The notes beneath the pieces were generated by a model. It did not search any database, was not told where the DNA came from, and saw only the letters and a list, made by a program, of their open reading frames with translations. From Chara braunii (taxonomy: Eukaryota > Streptophyta > Charophyceae > Charales > Characeae): DNA of 29,001 nucleotides. Positions 1 through 11,243 of this stretch are shown piece by piece; positions within the stretch are counted from its first letter, which is position 1; each line of letters begins with the position of its first letter. The stretch spans positions 870,556 to 899,556 of the forward strand of contig BFEA01000213.1 in assembly GCA_003427395.1 (NCBI GenBank), given 5' to 3'. The translations under genes and the position numbers were made by a program.

Positions 1-53
<53 letters not shown>
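1..53. repeat. (CT)n microsatellite at the window edge
   Basis: An uninterrupted CT dinucleotide run starts at the first base, so its true length lies outside the window. It abuts the GC-rich start of the compound repeat that follows. Confidence 0.97.
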
Positions 54-904
<851 letters not shown>

Positions 905-1068
905 GCGCGCGCAGACACTTCTCTCTCTCTCATAGTTCCAAGACCACAAAAAATGAAAGCAACAGACACGAATAACAAACTCCCCATCAGTCATCAAGGT
1001 GCGGTCGTTCGAAAGCCTTGCCGCTGCACAGCGTCCAACATTCAGAATGTAGAGATGGTGTCCGGGGT

Positions 1069-1118
1069 GAGTGTGTGTGTCTTTGTGTGTGTGTGTGAGT
1101 CTGCGCATGTGTGAGTGT
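1069..1118. repeat. Interrupted (GT)n microsatellite
   Basis: A GT-rich tract broken by CTTT and by GAGTCTGCGCAT. It is a weaker neighbour of the larger GT/GCGT tract at 1262. Confidence 0.85.
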
Positions 1119-1261
1119 TGTGATGTTCGTTGTACAGAACTCACAACATGACTCAGCCAGACTGTTTCGTCGGACTTCCACCGACTCATCAGGAGGTTGA
1201 ACCTCGACAGTCCGCCCAAGATGAACAGTACGGATGGCCAAGGACTCACCACTACCACTTT

Positions 1262-1386
1262 TGTGTGTGCGTGTGTGCGTGTGTGTGTGTCTGTGAGTGT
1301 GTGTGCGTGCGTGCATGCGTGTGTGCGTGCGTGCGTGTGTGCGTGCACGTGCGTGTGTGCGTGTGCATTTGCGGGTGCGCGTGTGT
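1262..1386. repeat. (GT)n/(GCGT)n alternating purine-pyrimidine tract
   Basis: About 125 bp of almost pure purine-pyrimidine alternation built from GTGT, GTGC and GCGT, ending in GCGCGTGTG. Open frames on both strands (runs of Cys/Val on plus, His/Thr on minus) are artefacts of the repeat. Confidence 0.95.
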
Positions 1387-1833
1387 CCAACGTAGAGCGA
1401 AGTCGTAGTCGTGCATAGTAGCGTAGAAGTCAGTCCAGTAGCTTGAGTGTCGAAAACAGGTGTCGATCCTAAAGTGGCGTAGCGTAGCTCGATCGAGTAG
1501 CTTTGTCGAACAGGCGGCGTCCAGTATACCTGCCCTCGGGCACGCGCACTGCCCAAAGTAGTTTCTATACGTTGTAGCGGCGCTGGACCGGTAGCGGCGC
1601 TGGACTGGTAGCGCGTCACACGCAACCCCGGTACCGCATGCGGTAGGGCCGGTAACACGCTTTGGTACCGGCGTTGCCGCATGGGCCAAGTATAGGCCCA
1701 GGCTATGGCGCGGAGCCACCGCGACGATTCAACTTCTAAGAGCAAACGATCAACAGACGATCGGGACCGTCACGGAGTGTAAAATCGCAGGGCCCCGATC
1801 GTCTGAATGTCACAGGCTGAAAATTAGCGATAG
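1387..1833. other. Gene-free unique sequence with a 17-bp duplication and a 12-bp inverted repeat
   Basis: No gene is recognisable. GTAGCGGCGCTGGAC is repeated in tandem near 1575-1612. CAGACGATCGGG (1754-1765) is matched by its exact reverse complement CCCGATCGTCTG (1794-1805), separated by 28 bases. Confidence 0.6.
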
Positions 1834-2579
1834 TTATATATGTAGGGATAAGAAAAAATCAGAAAAAATTGAGGAAAAATGAGACAAAAGGGGAGAAAGG
1901 AGTGGAGGAGAATGTGTCGACCTATTGGAACCTGCACAGTAGGGACTGGCAGGTCCCAACTGTGACCTCATCCCTCCTAGAATGAGGGAGAGCAATCCGG
2001 ATTGCAGAGATATGGCCCTTGGGGTCATATCTCTACAATATCTGAATTAAAAAGAAAAAAATAAGGAAAAATGCAAAAGGGGGACGGCCAGATTTTTTGT
2101 GGACCATGGATCTGAGATCGAATCTCATGGTGGAGAGGAACTAGCCTTTTTTGTGGGCCAGCCAAAAACGACTGTCTCCGGAATGAGGTGGCAGCCCAAA
2201 ATGGAAGGAAACAAAAGAGGGAAAAAGACAAGAAGGTGCATTTGGCCCAAAAAAAAAATCAGATGCACCAAAAGTTGACAAATTGAACTTTTTGGGCCCA
2301 AATTTGACACAAGGGCTACTTGGGGGTAGAAAATATTGCAGGCCTTGGATCTCAGCCAGATCCAAGGATTAAAATGCACCGCTGCATGGGAAAATATCTC
2401 GGCCTACCCAAAATGGGGTAGAAACTGAAAAAATCGAGAAAAAGGCCCACTAGGTTTTTTTCTCTAAAGTAAAGTTGCCCCTTGGGCATTAGGACCCAAG
2501 GAGGCAACATTTTGGAAGTGAAAAGGAGGCCGAAGGAGGCCAAGAGGCAATCCGAGTTGGTACCAACCACTCGGGCTGC
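1834..2579. other. Purine-rich intergenic stretch, no gene
   Basis: The plus strand is rich in A and G, with many GGCCC/GGGCC-plus-A-run phrases. A perfect 10-bp hairpin, CCTTGGATCT then AGATCCAAGG with a 5-base loop, lies at 2343-2367. A smaller one (TGAGAT/ATCTCA) lies at 2113-2127. Several short open frames on the minus strand show no domain and are not supported. Confidence 0.55.
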
Positions 2580-3110
2580 ATGTACTTCGCCAAAATGAGG
2601 CCCGGATACCTCTGGAAGGGCCTAGCAGTGAAATTTTGCCTTGGGGGTACCTCGGTTCACCTCAAGGCACATGGGGAGGCCCATGGGCTGGCCGGACTGC
2701 TGGTTTCAGCCTACATAAGCTGGGAATTCAGTCCGCCACATTCACAATTGCATGAGGAGTGCCCATGCTGCCCAAGTGAGCTCATAGGAGCACTCTTTCA
2801 CTTGGAGAGAGGAGAGGGGAACCCATGCCAGTTTGGGAGCTTAAAGGAGACTATGAGCTAGAGAGAGGAGCTCTAGAGGCTAGTGGTAGTGAGGCTGGCA
2901 CTAGGGAGGTGATCCGCCATAGCCCCCAGGGTGTGAGGAGGAGAGAAAGGCTGAAGGGAGTATCATTAGCCCTCATAGAGGGGAGGACTCCATTAGCCAT
3001 ACTGGGAGGAGCTTGCCATATCTTGGGTAGAAAGAGAAAGGAAGGAGAGAGAGGCTTGAGAAAGAAGGAAGTCATAGCCAAGGAAGTATTTGTGCAAGGA
3101 GGAAGAAGCC
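2580..3110. other. Unassigned stretch with two overlapping open frames
   Basis: Plus-strand frames at 2580-2861 and 2825-3220 are open for 93 and 131 codons. The second runs into the tandem duplication and CTT tract downstream, and neither contains a recognisable motif. The polypurine composition favours chance openness. It may be a decayed retroelement end, but no LTR boundary, primer-binding site or polypurine junction could be fixed. Confidence 0.3.
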
Positions 3111-3302
3111 TCATCAAGGTTGAGACTCCATCACCAAGACATCAACAAGGTGAGTGGAAGGAAGAAGATTCTACTTTTCCCTCTTCTTCTTCTTCTTTTT
3201 CTTCTTCTCATCAAGGTTGAGACTCCATCACCAAGACATCAACAAGGTGAGTGGAAGGAAAAAAACTACTTTTCCCTCTTCTTCTTCTTCTTTTTCTTCC
3301 TT
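3111..3302. repeat. 97-bp tandem duplication
   Basis: Unit one is 3111-3207 and unit two starts at 3208. They are identical for the first ~53 bases, including TTGAGACTCCATCACCAAG and CAACAAGGTGAGTGGAAGG, then differ at a few positions in an A-rich spot. Both finish in TTTTCCC followed by CTT repeats. The CTT tract after unit two has expanded into the 3263-3530 polypyrimidine run. CAACAAG|GTGAGT resembles a splice donor in both copies, but no exon supports it. Confidence 0.9.
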
Positions 3303-3530
3303 CTCTCTCTTCTTTTTCTTCTTCTTCTTCTTTCTCTCCTTCTTCTTCTTCTTCTTCTTTTTCCTCTTCTTCATTCTTTTTCTTCTTTTTCTCCTTCATC
3401 TTCTTCTTCTTTTTCCCTTTCTCCTCCTCTTCTCCTCCTCCTTCTTCTTCACTTTCTCCTTATTTTCTTCTTCCTCTTCTTCTTCTTCATCTCCTTCTTC
3501 TTCTTCTTTCTCTTCTTCTTCCTATTGGTC
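3263..3530. repeat. (CTT)n/(CCT)n polypyrimidine tract
   Basis: About 250 bp of nearly pure C and T, mainly CTT with CCT and TTT interruptions. All three plus frames read Phe/Leu/Ser runs, which explains the long spurious open frames. Homopurine-homopyrimidine sequence of this length can in principle form triplex DNA. Confidence 0.95.
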
Positions 3531-3545
3531 TATTCTCTCTCTTGC

Positions 3546-4356
3546 TTTTCACTCACATACTAGTAGGTAGTGCTCTGATTCTTTCATGAATGATCTCATG
3601 CCCAAAACTTGTGATTTGGGCTACTCCAACTCTCGTTTTTCACTCACATACTACTAGGTAGTGTTCCAATTTTTCCATGGATGATCTCATGTTCAAAACT
3701 TGTGATTTGGTCTACTCAATCTTTTGCTAGTAGGTAGTGTTCCGATTCTTCCATGGATGATCTCATGTTCAAAAACTTGTGATTTTGTCTACTCTATCTC
3801 TTGCTTTTCACTCACATGCTAGTAGGTAGTGACCCGATTCTTCCATGGATCATCTCATGTTCAAAACTTGTGATTTGGTCTACTCAATCTCTTGCCTTTC
3901 ACTCACACATGCTAGTAGGTAGTGCTCCGATTCTTCCATGGATGATCTCATGTTCAAAACTTGTGATTTGGTTTACTCTACCTCTTGTTTTTCACTCACA
4001 TGCTAGTAGGTAGTGCTCTGATTCTTCCATGGATGATCTCATGTTCAAAACTTGTGATTTGGTATACTCAATCTCTTGCTTTTCACTCACATGCTAGTAG
4101 GTAGTGCTCCTATTCTTCAATGGATGATCTCATTTTCAAAACTTGTGATTTGGTCTACTCAAACTCTTGCTTTTCAATCCCATATTAGTAGGTATTACTC
4201 CGATTCTTCCATGAATGATCTCATGCTCAAAACTTGTGATTTGGTCTACTCCAACTCTTGCTTTTCACTCACATGCTAGTAGGTAGTGCTCCGATTCTTC
4301 CATGGATGGCCTCATGCTCAAAACTTGTGATTTGGCCTACTCTAAATCTTACTTCC
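3546..4356. repeat. ~91-bp satellite, block A (about 9 copies)
   Basis: The monomer begins near TTTTCACTCACATGCTAGTAG, runs through GGTAGTGCTCCGATTCTTCC and GATGATCTCATGTTCAAAAC, and ends in TTGTGATTTGGTCTACTC plus AATCTCTTGC. Copies start near 3546, 3636, 3727, 3804, 3895, 3988, 4079, 4170 and 4260. The copy at 3727 has lost its first ~14 bases (a 77-bp unit). Most copies differ by only a few bases, and the last copy grades into block B. The open frames across it are repeat artefacts. Confidence 0.95.
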
Positions 4357-4655
4357 CACTCACATAGTAGTTGATGACATTCCGTTTCATACTTGGTTGC
4401 GTTCATGAGCCATGGGCATGTGTTTGAGCAAGGCTCACTCACATGCATGGCTGAACTCTCACTTGGTGACATCCCGTTTCATGCTTGGTTGCATTCATGG
4501 GCCATAAGCATGTGTTTGAGAAAGTCTCACTCACATGCATGGCTCAACTCTCGCATGATGACATTCCGTTGCATGCTTAGTTGCATTCATGGGTCATAAG
4601 CATGTATTTGAGCAAATCTCACTCACATGCATGGCTCAACTCTCACATGATGACA
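4357..4655. repeat. ~92-bp satellite, block B (about 3.3 copies)
   Basis: Units start at 4437, 4529 and 4621, with a partial or transitional unit before them, giving a 92-bp period. The monomer opens with ACTCACATGCATGGCTCAAC and contains GATGACATTCCGTTTCATGC, then TTGGTTGCATTCATGG. ACTCACATG recalls block A, and ATTCCG.TTCA..CTTGGTTG recalls block C. The block therefore looks like an intermediate between its neighbours rather than a separate satellite. Confidence 0.93.
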
Positions 4656-6690
4656 TTCCGATTCACAGTTAGTTGTTCTTTCACTCATGTGAATGTGCTC
4701 CACTAGTTCAATTTCCATCTTGTCAAGTTCATGTGAGTTGTAGCGTTCCGATTCACACTTGGTTGCTCTTTCCTCCATGCGCATGTGCGTTCACTAGTTC
4801 TAGCTTCACTTTGTCAAGTTCATGTGAATTGTAGTGTTCCGATTCACACTTGGTTGTTCTTTCCTCCATGTGCAGGTGTATTCACTAGTTCTAGTTTCAA
4901 TTTGTCAAGTTCATGTGAGTTGTAGTGTTCTGGTTCATACTTGGTTGTTCTTTCCTCCGTGTGCATGTTTATTCACTAGTTCTAGTTTCAAGTTGTCAAG
5001 TTCATGTGAGTTGTAGTGTTCCGGTTCATACTTGGTTGTTCTTTCCTCCATGTGCATATGCTTTCAATAGTTTAACCTTCACTTTGTCAAGTTCATGTGA
5101 GTTGTAGCGTTCCGATTTACACTTAGTTGCTTTACTAGTCATGTGATTGTGCTCCACCAGAATCTTCATCTTGTCAAGTTCATGTGAGTTGTAGTGTTCC
5201 GATTCACATTTGGTTGTTCTTTCCTCCATGTGCATGTGCTCCACTAGTTCAATCTCCATCTTGTCAAGTTCATGTGAGTTGTACTGTTCCGATTCACACT
5301 TGGTTGTTCTTTCCCTATGTGCATGTGCTTTCACTAGTTCTAGCTTCACTTTGTCAAGTTTATGTGAGTTGTAGTGTTCCGGTTCATACTTGGTTGTTCT
5401 TTCCCTCATGTGCATATGCTTTCAACAGTTCAACCTTCACTTTGTCAAGTTCATGTGGGTTGTAGTGTGTCGATTCACACTTAGTTGCTCGTCTACTCAT
5501 GTGAGTGTGTTTCACTAGTTCAATCTTCAGTTTGTCAAGTTCAAGCATGTGTTGATGTTCCGATTCACACTTCGTTGCCCTTCTACTTATGTGAGTGTAT
5601 TCCACTAGTTCAATCTTCAGTTTGTCAAGTTCAAGCATGTGTTGATGTTCCGATTCACACTTAGTTGCCCTTCTACTCATGTGAGTGTGTTCCACTAGTT
5701 CAAATCTTCACTTTGTCAAGTTCAAGCATGTGTTGATATTCTGGTTCATACTTGGTTGCTCTTCTACTCGTGTGAATGTGTTCCACTAATTCAAATCCTC
5801 ACTTTGTCAAGTTCAAGCATGTGTTGATGTGCCGGTTCATACTTAGTTGCTCTTCTTCTCATGTGAATGTGTTCCACTAGTTCAAATCTTCACTTTGTCA
5901 AGTTCAAGTATATGTTGATGTTCCCGTTCATACTTAGTTGCTCTTCTACTCGTGAATGTGTTCCACTAGTTCAAATCTTCACTTTGTCGAGTTCATGTGT
6001 ATGGTAGTGTTCCGTTTCAACAATTGGTTGCTCCTTCACTCATGTGCATATGATTCACCAGTTCAAATTTTCACTTTGTCGAGTTCATGTGTATGGTAGT
6101 GTACCATTTCAACACTTGGTTACTCCTTCACTCATGTGCATATGTTTCACTAGTTCAGTCTTCACTTTGTCAAATTCATGTGTATGATAATGTTCCGTTC
6201 CACTTGGTTGCTCCTCCTACTCAGGTGAATGTGTTCCACTAATTCAAATCTTCACTTTTTCGAGTTCATGTGTATGTTAGTGTGTCGTTTCAACACTTGG
6301 TTGCTCCTCCTACTCAGGTGAATGTGTTCCACTAGTTCAAATCTTCACTTTGTCGAGTTCGTGTGTATGGTAGTGTGACGTTTCAACACTTGGTTGCTCC
6401 TTCACTCATCTGCATATGTTTCACTAGTTCAATCTTCCCTTTGTCAAGTTCATGTGTATGATAGTGTTCCGTTCCAACACTTGGTTGCTCTTCCACTCAT
6501 GTGCATGTACTTCACTAATTCAATCTCTACTTTGTCAACATCATGTGTATGGTAATATTCCGTTTCAACATTTGGTTGCTCTTTCACTCTTGTGCATATA
6601 CTTTTGTTAGTTCAAACCTCACCTTGTCAAAGTTCATAAGAGTTCTGGTGTACCGATTCATACTTGGTGGTTCTTTCACTTTGGGATGGG
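4656..6690. repeat. ~91-bp satellite, block C (about 22 copies)
   Basis: The TTCCGATTCA-type anchor recurs at 4656, 4746, 4837, 4928, 5019, 5110, 5197, 5287, 5377, 5468, 5558, 5648, 5739, 5830, 5921, 6010, 6102, 6193, 6283, 6376, 6467, 6558 and 6651. Spacing is 87-93 bases, most often 91. Three local subfamilies are visible by the end of the unit. It ends in CATGTGAGTTGTAGTG up to about 5460, CAAGCATGTGTTGATG to about 5935, and CATGTGTATGGTAGTG after that. Such clustering is the usual outcome of local unequal exchange. Minus-strand frames give ~30-residue peptide repeats (ATKCESEH...HELDK), but the dominant 91-bp period would break any frame at each unit. Confidence 0.95.
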
Positions 6691-6756
6691 TGACCGGCAT
6701 CTGGTTGCTATTTACTATGGGATGGGTGAACGGCATTTGGTTGCTACTACGGTGTG
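6683..6756. repeat. 36-bp tandem duplication at the satellite edge
   Basis: GGGATGGGTGACCGGCAT..GGTTGCTA at 6683-6718 is repeated at 6719 with two substitutions near its start and a diverged tail. It sits exactly where the 91-bp array breaks down. Confidence 0.8.
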
Positions 6757-6778
6757 ATGATTTGACTAGGACTAGAAG

Positions 6779-6786
6779 TTTTTTTT

Positions 6787-6853
<67 letters not shown>
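6779..6853. repeat. T-run plus (CT)n microsatellite
   Basis: About 12 T residues are followed by a pure CT run to 6853, then a T/C-rich tail. It separates the satellite from the unique sequence downstream. Confidence 0.95.
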
Positions 6854-6857
<4 letters not shown>

Positions 6858-7908
6858 CCCCCTTTTCATCTTGCCTTCTCTCTCCCTTCCCCTCACTTGG
6901 CATATGACTAACCCTTCTTCCCTCATTCGTTAAATTGCAAGGGAGCGAAGGGTAAAAGAAAATCAAGACTCACTTGGTGAAGAAAGAGGGCAAGGGAAGG
7001 GTAGCCGGTCCCTTGTGCCGCCAAGAAGGCAAAGGAAAGGACGTTTGAAAAAGTGGAAGAAGGCGAAATCCGGGGGAAAGTATAAGTTAAAGCAAGGTCA
7101 GTTTGACTCAACCATTTCCCCGACTGCATGACTACAAGAAGACCATGGGCTGATTGAGCACAAAGAAAAGCCTAAGGAAAAGAAAAGATAGGCATGCGGG
7201 AAGGGCTATGTGTTGACCCCAATGGGGGATTGTACAGGTCTTTTGCTTTGTATGGGATTGTGCAGGTAAGTAAAGGCTTGGGACGCGTTGAGCGGGATGG
7301 GGTCGCGAGAAAACGGGCGGCGAAGGGAAAGGGAAGAGGGGCAAAGGGGCTAAGGGACCCCTAGCATAAAACCAATTCATGGAAATGATCCTTGCGCTTG
7401 TGCCTTGGAATGTAAATGAAAGAGGGAAGTGCAAACTTGCCAAAGGAAATGTGAAGTTGCCTGTGCATGCATGTAAAGGCCCCGACAAGACTAAGGGGCC
7501 TGCGTCAATAGGGATGGATGAGATGCTTGAGACTTGAGGGGTGCGTAGAGGCGAGGGGGAGGGCGGCATCGCCGCACCCCGATGATGCCATAGAATTGCA
7601 ATGCTTAGGGAAATGGTGCGCTGCCTAAGGATGACGCTTAAACCGCGCACAAGAGAAGAAAACTCTCAAAGAACCCCTGGACTGCCTGCGTATTGGAAGG
7701 AGCAATTGCTTGAGAACACAACCAAAAATCAAAAAAAAAATCAGCGTTGCCAGATAACCAGCGAGATTACCACCCGACGTGAGGGCTGAGCTACATCCCC
7801 AACGTCAAAGCTCTCTCTCGCGATGGCCCACCCCCATCCATCTCAAAGCACTAGGTGGGGGTGACCCTGGGACGAACGACCCGCGCCCCAAGCATGATCA
7901 TGGGCGGG
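6854..7908. other. Purine-rich gene-free stretch
   Basis: No gene is recognised. A minus-strand frame at 7132-7650 is open for 172 codons but is dominated by Pro/Ser/Leu, as expected opposite a purine-rich strand, and shows no domain. GGGATTGTGCAG|GTAAGT near 7252-7270 looks like a perfect splice donor but has no coding sequence beside it. GGGGGATTGTACAGG and TGGGATTGTGCAGG form a short near-duplicate around 7222-7266. Confidence 0.4.
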
Positions 7909-7950
7909 TCGAGCCAAATGGGACCCGCAATGGGGTCGACCAAGGCTCGA
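7909..7950. other. Strong 42-nt hairpin
   Basis: TCGAGCC (7909-7915) pairs with GGCTCGA (7944-7950). Inside, TGG and GACCC pair with GGGTC and CCA around a GCAATG loop. This gives about 15 base pairs with only small bulges. No flanking features identify it as a known RNA. Confidence 0.55.
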
Positions 7951-8039
7951 ACGTCTACCGGGGTTTGGCCCTACAACGTGCTGTACACTGCTGCGACACT
8001 CAAAGATAGTGATTTATTTAATTTAATTTTATTATATTT

Positions 8040-8230
8040 GGTGATCAATTTCTGATTGGCTGATCACACAAGCACGCTGCGGGCAATGATGCCCAGACCC
8101 TAAGTGAAAACCACATATGATGAGGGCGCCGCTAATGCAAAAAAGAACATTAAATTAATTTGATTCACTCATCTATTGATTCACCTATTTAATTTTGGTT
8201 GTGTGATCAGCCTTTGTTTGGCTAATCACT
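8040..8230. mobile_element. Candidate MITE or foldback element with 35-bp inverted repeats
   Basis: The left arm 8040-8074 and the right arm 8196-8230 align as inverted repeats over 35 positions without gaps, about 25 matching. The arms include the perfect 14-base block GGCTGATCACACAA (rc TTGTGTGATCAGCC). The element is ~191 bp, AT-rich inside and has no coding capacity, which fits a miniature inverted-repeat element. No clear target-site duplication is visible, so a simple inverted duplication is the alternative. Confidence 0.45.
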
Positions 8231-8280
8231 TCTCATCTCATCAGCTACACACTTCCCATGAGCAAAGGCCCCGTGCAGTA

Positions 8281-8599
8281 TTTGAACAGGGGCTAAGCAA
8301 AACTGCATCCTGTGCTCTATTTGAACAAGGAGTGGACAACTACACACCCGTGTGTTCTATTAGAAATGGGAAAGAGCAGCACGACAACCCCGTGTTCAAT
8401 TCGAGCAGGGACATAGCAGCACTACAACCGTGTGTTCTATTCGAACAGGGGTGTAGCAGGGTTGCACTCTGTATATTCTAGTTGAACAAGGATAACGCAA
8501 ATTGCATCCTTGTGCAATATTTGAACAGGGCTTGTACAGGCTTCGTCCCTGTGTTGTATACGAGTTGGGACAACACTGGCCGCACCCACACTATCCACA
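8281..8599. repeat. 40-bp minisatellite (about 8 copies)
   Basis: The TTGAACAGGG-type anchor recurs near 8281, 8320, 8360, 8400, 8440, 8480, 8520 and 8560, a strikingly constant 40-bp spacing despite base divergence. A typical unit reads TCGAGCAGGGACATAGCAGC then ACTACAACCGTGTGTTCTAT. The last copy is degenerate. The 101-codon open frame at 8176-8481 comes from this repeat; 40 is not a multiple of three, so coding is unlikely. Confidence 0.9.
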
Positions 8600-9379
8600 A
8601 TCCTGCTCAGGATGTAGAGTTTCTCTGGATGAGATGCCCACGCTCACATAGTTCATACCATCGGCTTTTCATGACTGATATGGGGCGAGTGAAAGTGTAT
8701 GAAAAAAGCTCATGCACTCTTGTTTGTTGCTCCAATGGTCGTGGGCAGCCATAACGAATCTGCAGCGGGAAGGCAACCAAATCCATGTCTTGTCGAGCGT
8801 GCTTCTTCACAACAAGTTTATGCATGCCTTCTGTCAAAACCTGGTGCAGTTCATCTCCCAGGTGCATACTTTTCTACGGGCGTCCACATGAAAGTGAAGG
8901 TGATTGTGGAAAGGGACAGAGGTTATCAAAGTATTGGCTTGATAGTCTATTGAGGGTTGTGATTGTTAATGGGACCACTTGCCCAAGATAGGATAGCAGC
9001 TCCCTAAAAAGGACTCTAGATTATACAATACGACCGTTCGGATTTCCAAGCTAACATGATATAGACCATATGCCTTGTGGCGGCACTTCTCATACAACTA
9101 CGTCGGTGTGGTAAATATGAAGTTTTCACTCCCGGTAGCAGAATCATCAGGCTTCATGGCCTCACCACAGAGCAACTAAATCTTGGTACCACATGTGTGC
9201 CCTGTGAACGGGTATGCAAGGAAGGAACACACTCTTGCGCTTGGGAACTGCAATCCCCCCCTCAACAAGGTGGGCTTTGGGTTGCTACTTGCTACTGAGC
9301 AAATACAGCAATTAAATTCAGATGCTCCTCGATCAATTTGTATATCTTACATAAGCAACTTTCAATACAAGTGTTAGTA
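8600..9379. other. Unassigned unique sequence
   Basis: Short frames occur on both strands, such as the minus 8607-8867 frame of 86 codons and the plus 8699-8953 frame of 84 codons. None has a recognisable domain, signal peptide or splice context. Base composition is balanced. I see nothing further here. Confidence 0.3.
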
Positions 9380-9965
9380 AAATATCAGATTTGTTTCGGA
9401 TCATTTCTCAGCAAAATCTCATATCTATTTTCAAATCAAATTTCAACTAAATCTTATAGCAGTTTTCGCGTCAGATTTCAGTAAGATTTCATAGTGGTTT
9501 CAAGCCGATTCTCAATTCAGGTTTAGTGAACTCGGTACAATCTCAGTATATTCAGATCACTCTCGGCAAGTTCAACCCAAACTTGGCAAATTCAGTCTTA
9601 GCTTGGTAAGTTCGGATCAGACTCACCGAAATTGGTTTCAGCTCATCAAATTCAAAGAAGTTTTCAGTAAGTCCAAACAAGTGAGATTCAGGGCACTCGG
9701 TTAAGTGTTACAGGGGGTTCATTTCGGATTCAGTAACCTCAATTCGGTTCTCGACAATTTTAGTTCAGTTTTCAACACACTGATTTCACATCTGAGCGCG
9801 GCTTTCAGGGAAAGTTTTAGTTCAGTTCTCAATCTAATTTTCAGTTCAACTCTTAGTTCAATTTCGACGAAATTAATTCACTCTTCTTTTTTTACGAGTT
9901 CAATCTCAGTGAACTCAGTTACGGAGCTCGGTTTAATCTCAATGAATAAGATTTATTCTCAGTAG
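9380..9965. repeat. Degenerate TTCA/TCAG-rich tract
   Basis: The stretch is built from short variants such as AATTTCA, GTTTTCAG, AGTTCAG, ATCTCAG and ACTCGG, spaced roughly 10-25 bases apart. No fixed period was found by eye. It resembles a very old, decayed short-unit minisatellite. GTTACAGGGGG appears near 9707 and again near 9990, just after the tract, possibly marking the edges of a duplicated segment. An open frame at 9705-9965 is Ser/Phe-rich and is explained by the repeat. Confidence 0.55.
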
Positions 9966-11243
9966 ATTGCACCCTTAAAATGCAATCAGGTTACAGGGGG
10001 AGGTCTCGGAGGCAGCAACAACGATGCTGGTCACAACAAGCAATCTCGGTGACAACAGCAATAGTGTTGGTCATAGCGGGCTCTTCTGGTGAAAGAAAGG
10101 ACAACGCAGTAAGACCGATCATGTGATAAGTAGGTAGTTTCAAGATCGGTAAGTATTTTGAGGACAGCGGACTCCAGAGAAGATCTTCTTGAGCATGATA
10201 GATATCTCGAGCAGAGCAGACTCATGACTTGAGCACAATCATCAGATACACACCACAATAGACCTTCTCTCAAATACAGGTCGACACTATGCGAACTCGC
10301 TTAAGGATCATTGGACAAACATACTAACCATTGTCTGATCCCCGAGTATGATATGATCTTTAGAGAGGAAAGAGAGTGTTGCCTATAGTGATAATGGTTT
10401 TATGATTTGTCTGTTCGTTTGTGGCCTTTATGCGATAAAAGCTTTCCACTTCTCTTACATGATCATCGATCTCGTCTTTGACTTGAGTCATTCAGTCTTG
10501 GTTCATTCCGTTTGACATTCTTTGATGATTATGTTCTTTGTTGATCTTGTCACAATTCTCAAAATCCTAAATTAGCAAACTTGATACGTGCATGGCATAT
10601 TTAACTTTAGTTTTATTATTCACGCGATCTTTTGTTGTTCGGAATCATAATAAAAGATTCCTAAGACCGGGGACCGACAAAGACCGCAATTCAAGAGTCT
10701 TGCTCGAAGTCGAACGCACACAACAAGAAGTGATTTGTTTTATTTATTTATTGCAAACGACATCAAAATCCTGCGTGACATGTTGTTGGCTTTCTGGTCA
10801 CCCGAAGTGGCCCGACCAGGAAAAAGTGCGACAATAGTGCCCATAACATAACCCCCTCGATCGGTACAATGTTGACATATCTCGTCAACGTCATTCACAG
10901 TCCCCCTAGCGCCTCCCGGCCCGCACCATCAAGCAAGCCACAATACAATGTATCGTCGAGGCCTCATCTGTAGCCAGCTTATCGACCACTGAGTCACAGT
11001 TTGCCCCTTTCGCAACCACAAAGGATTTTCAAAACATGGCAAACGTAGTTCCCTCTACCTCATCATCTGTCGAGGCACATCTGCCCCACAGCACACCGCC
11101 GCATCCAATCCTCTCGCTCCAAGACTTCGACGAGTTGCGGTATTCGAACAGCTTGTTGTAGTGCTTAGCTAGCGACTCGTGATGATGTTGTGTCATCTCT
11201 CCTCGTTCCGAATGCCCAACTAGCGATGCGCCACCCTTAATAC
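9966..11243. other. Gene-free stretch, possibly old retroelement sequence
   Basis: No open frame longer than about 80 codons with recognisable features. The stretch directly upstream of the LINE remnant may be part of the same insertion, but no reverse-transcriptase motif could be read. A small hairpin, GTTGAC/GTCAAC, lies at 10871-10889. Confidence 0.35.

Noticed and set aside
3090-3589. Three overlapping long plus-strand frames of Phe/Leu/Ser
   Set aside because: They all read the CTT polypyrimidine tract; every frame is open because the tract lacks purines.
7252-7275. Perfect-looking splice donor CAG|GTAAGTA
   Set aside because: No coding exon ends there on the plus strand; single donor-like motifs occur by chance at this scale.
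7132-7650. 172-codon minus-strand open frame
   Set aside because: Pro/Ser/Leu-rich, as expected opposite purine-rich DNA, with no domain or splice signals that fit.
3546-8599. Repeat-spacer periodicity that might suggest a CRISPR array
   Set aside because: Whole monomers are similar from end to end with no unique spacers, and the context is eukaryotic.
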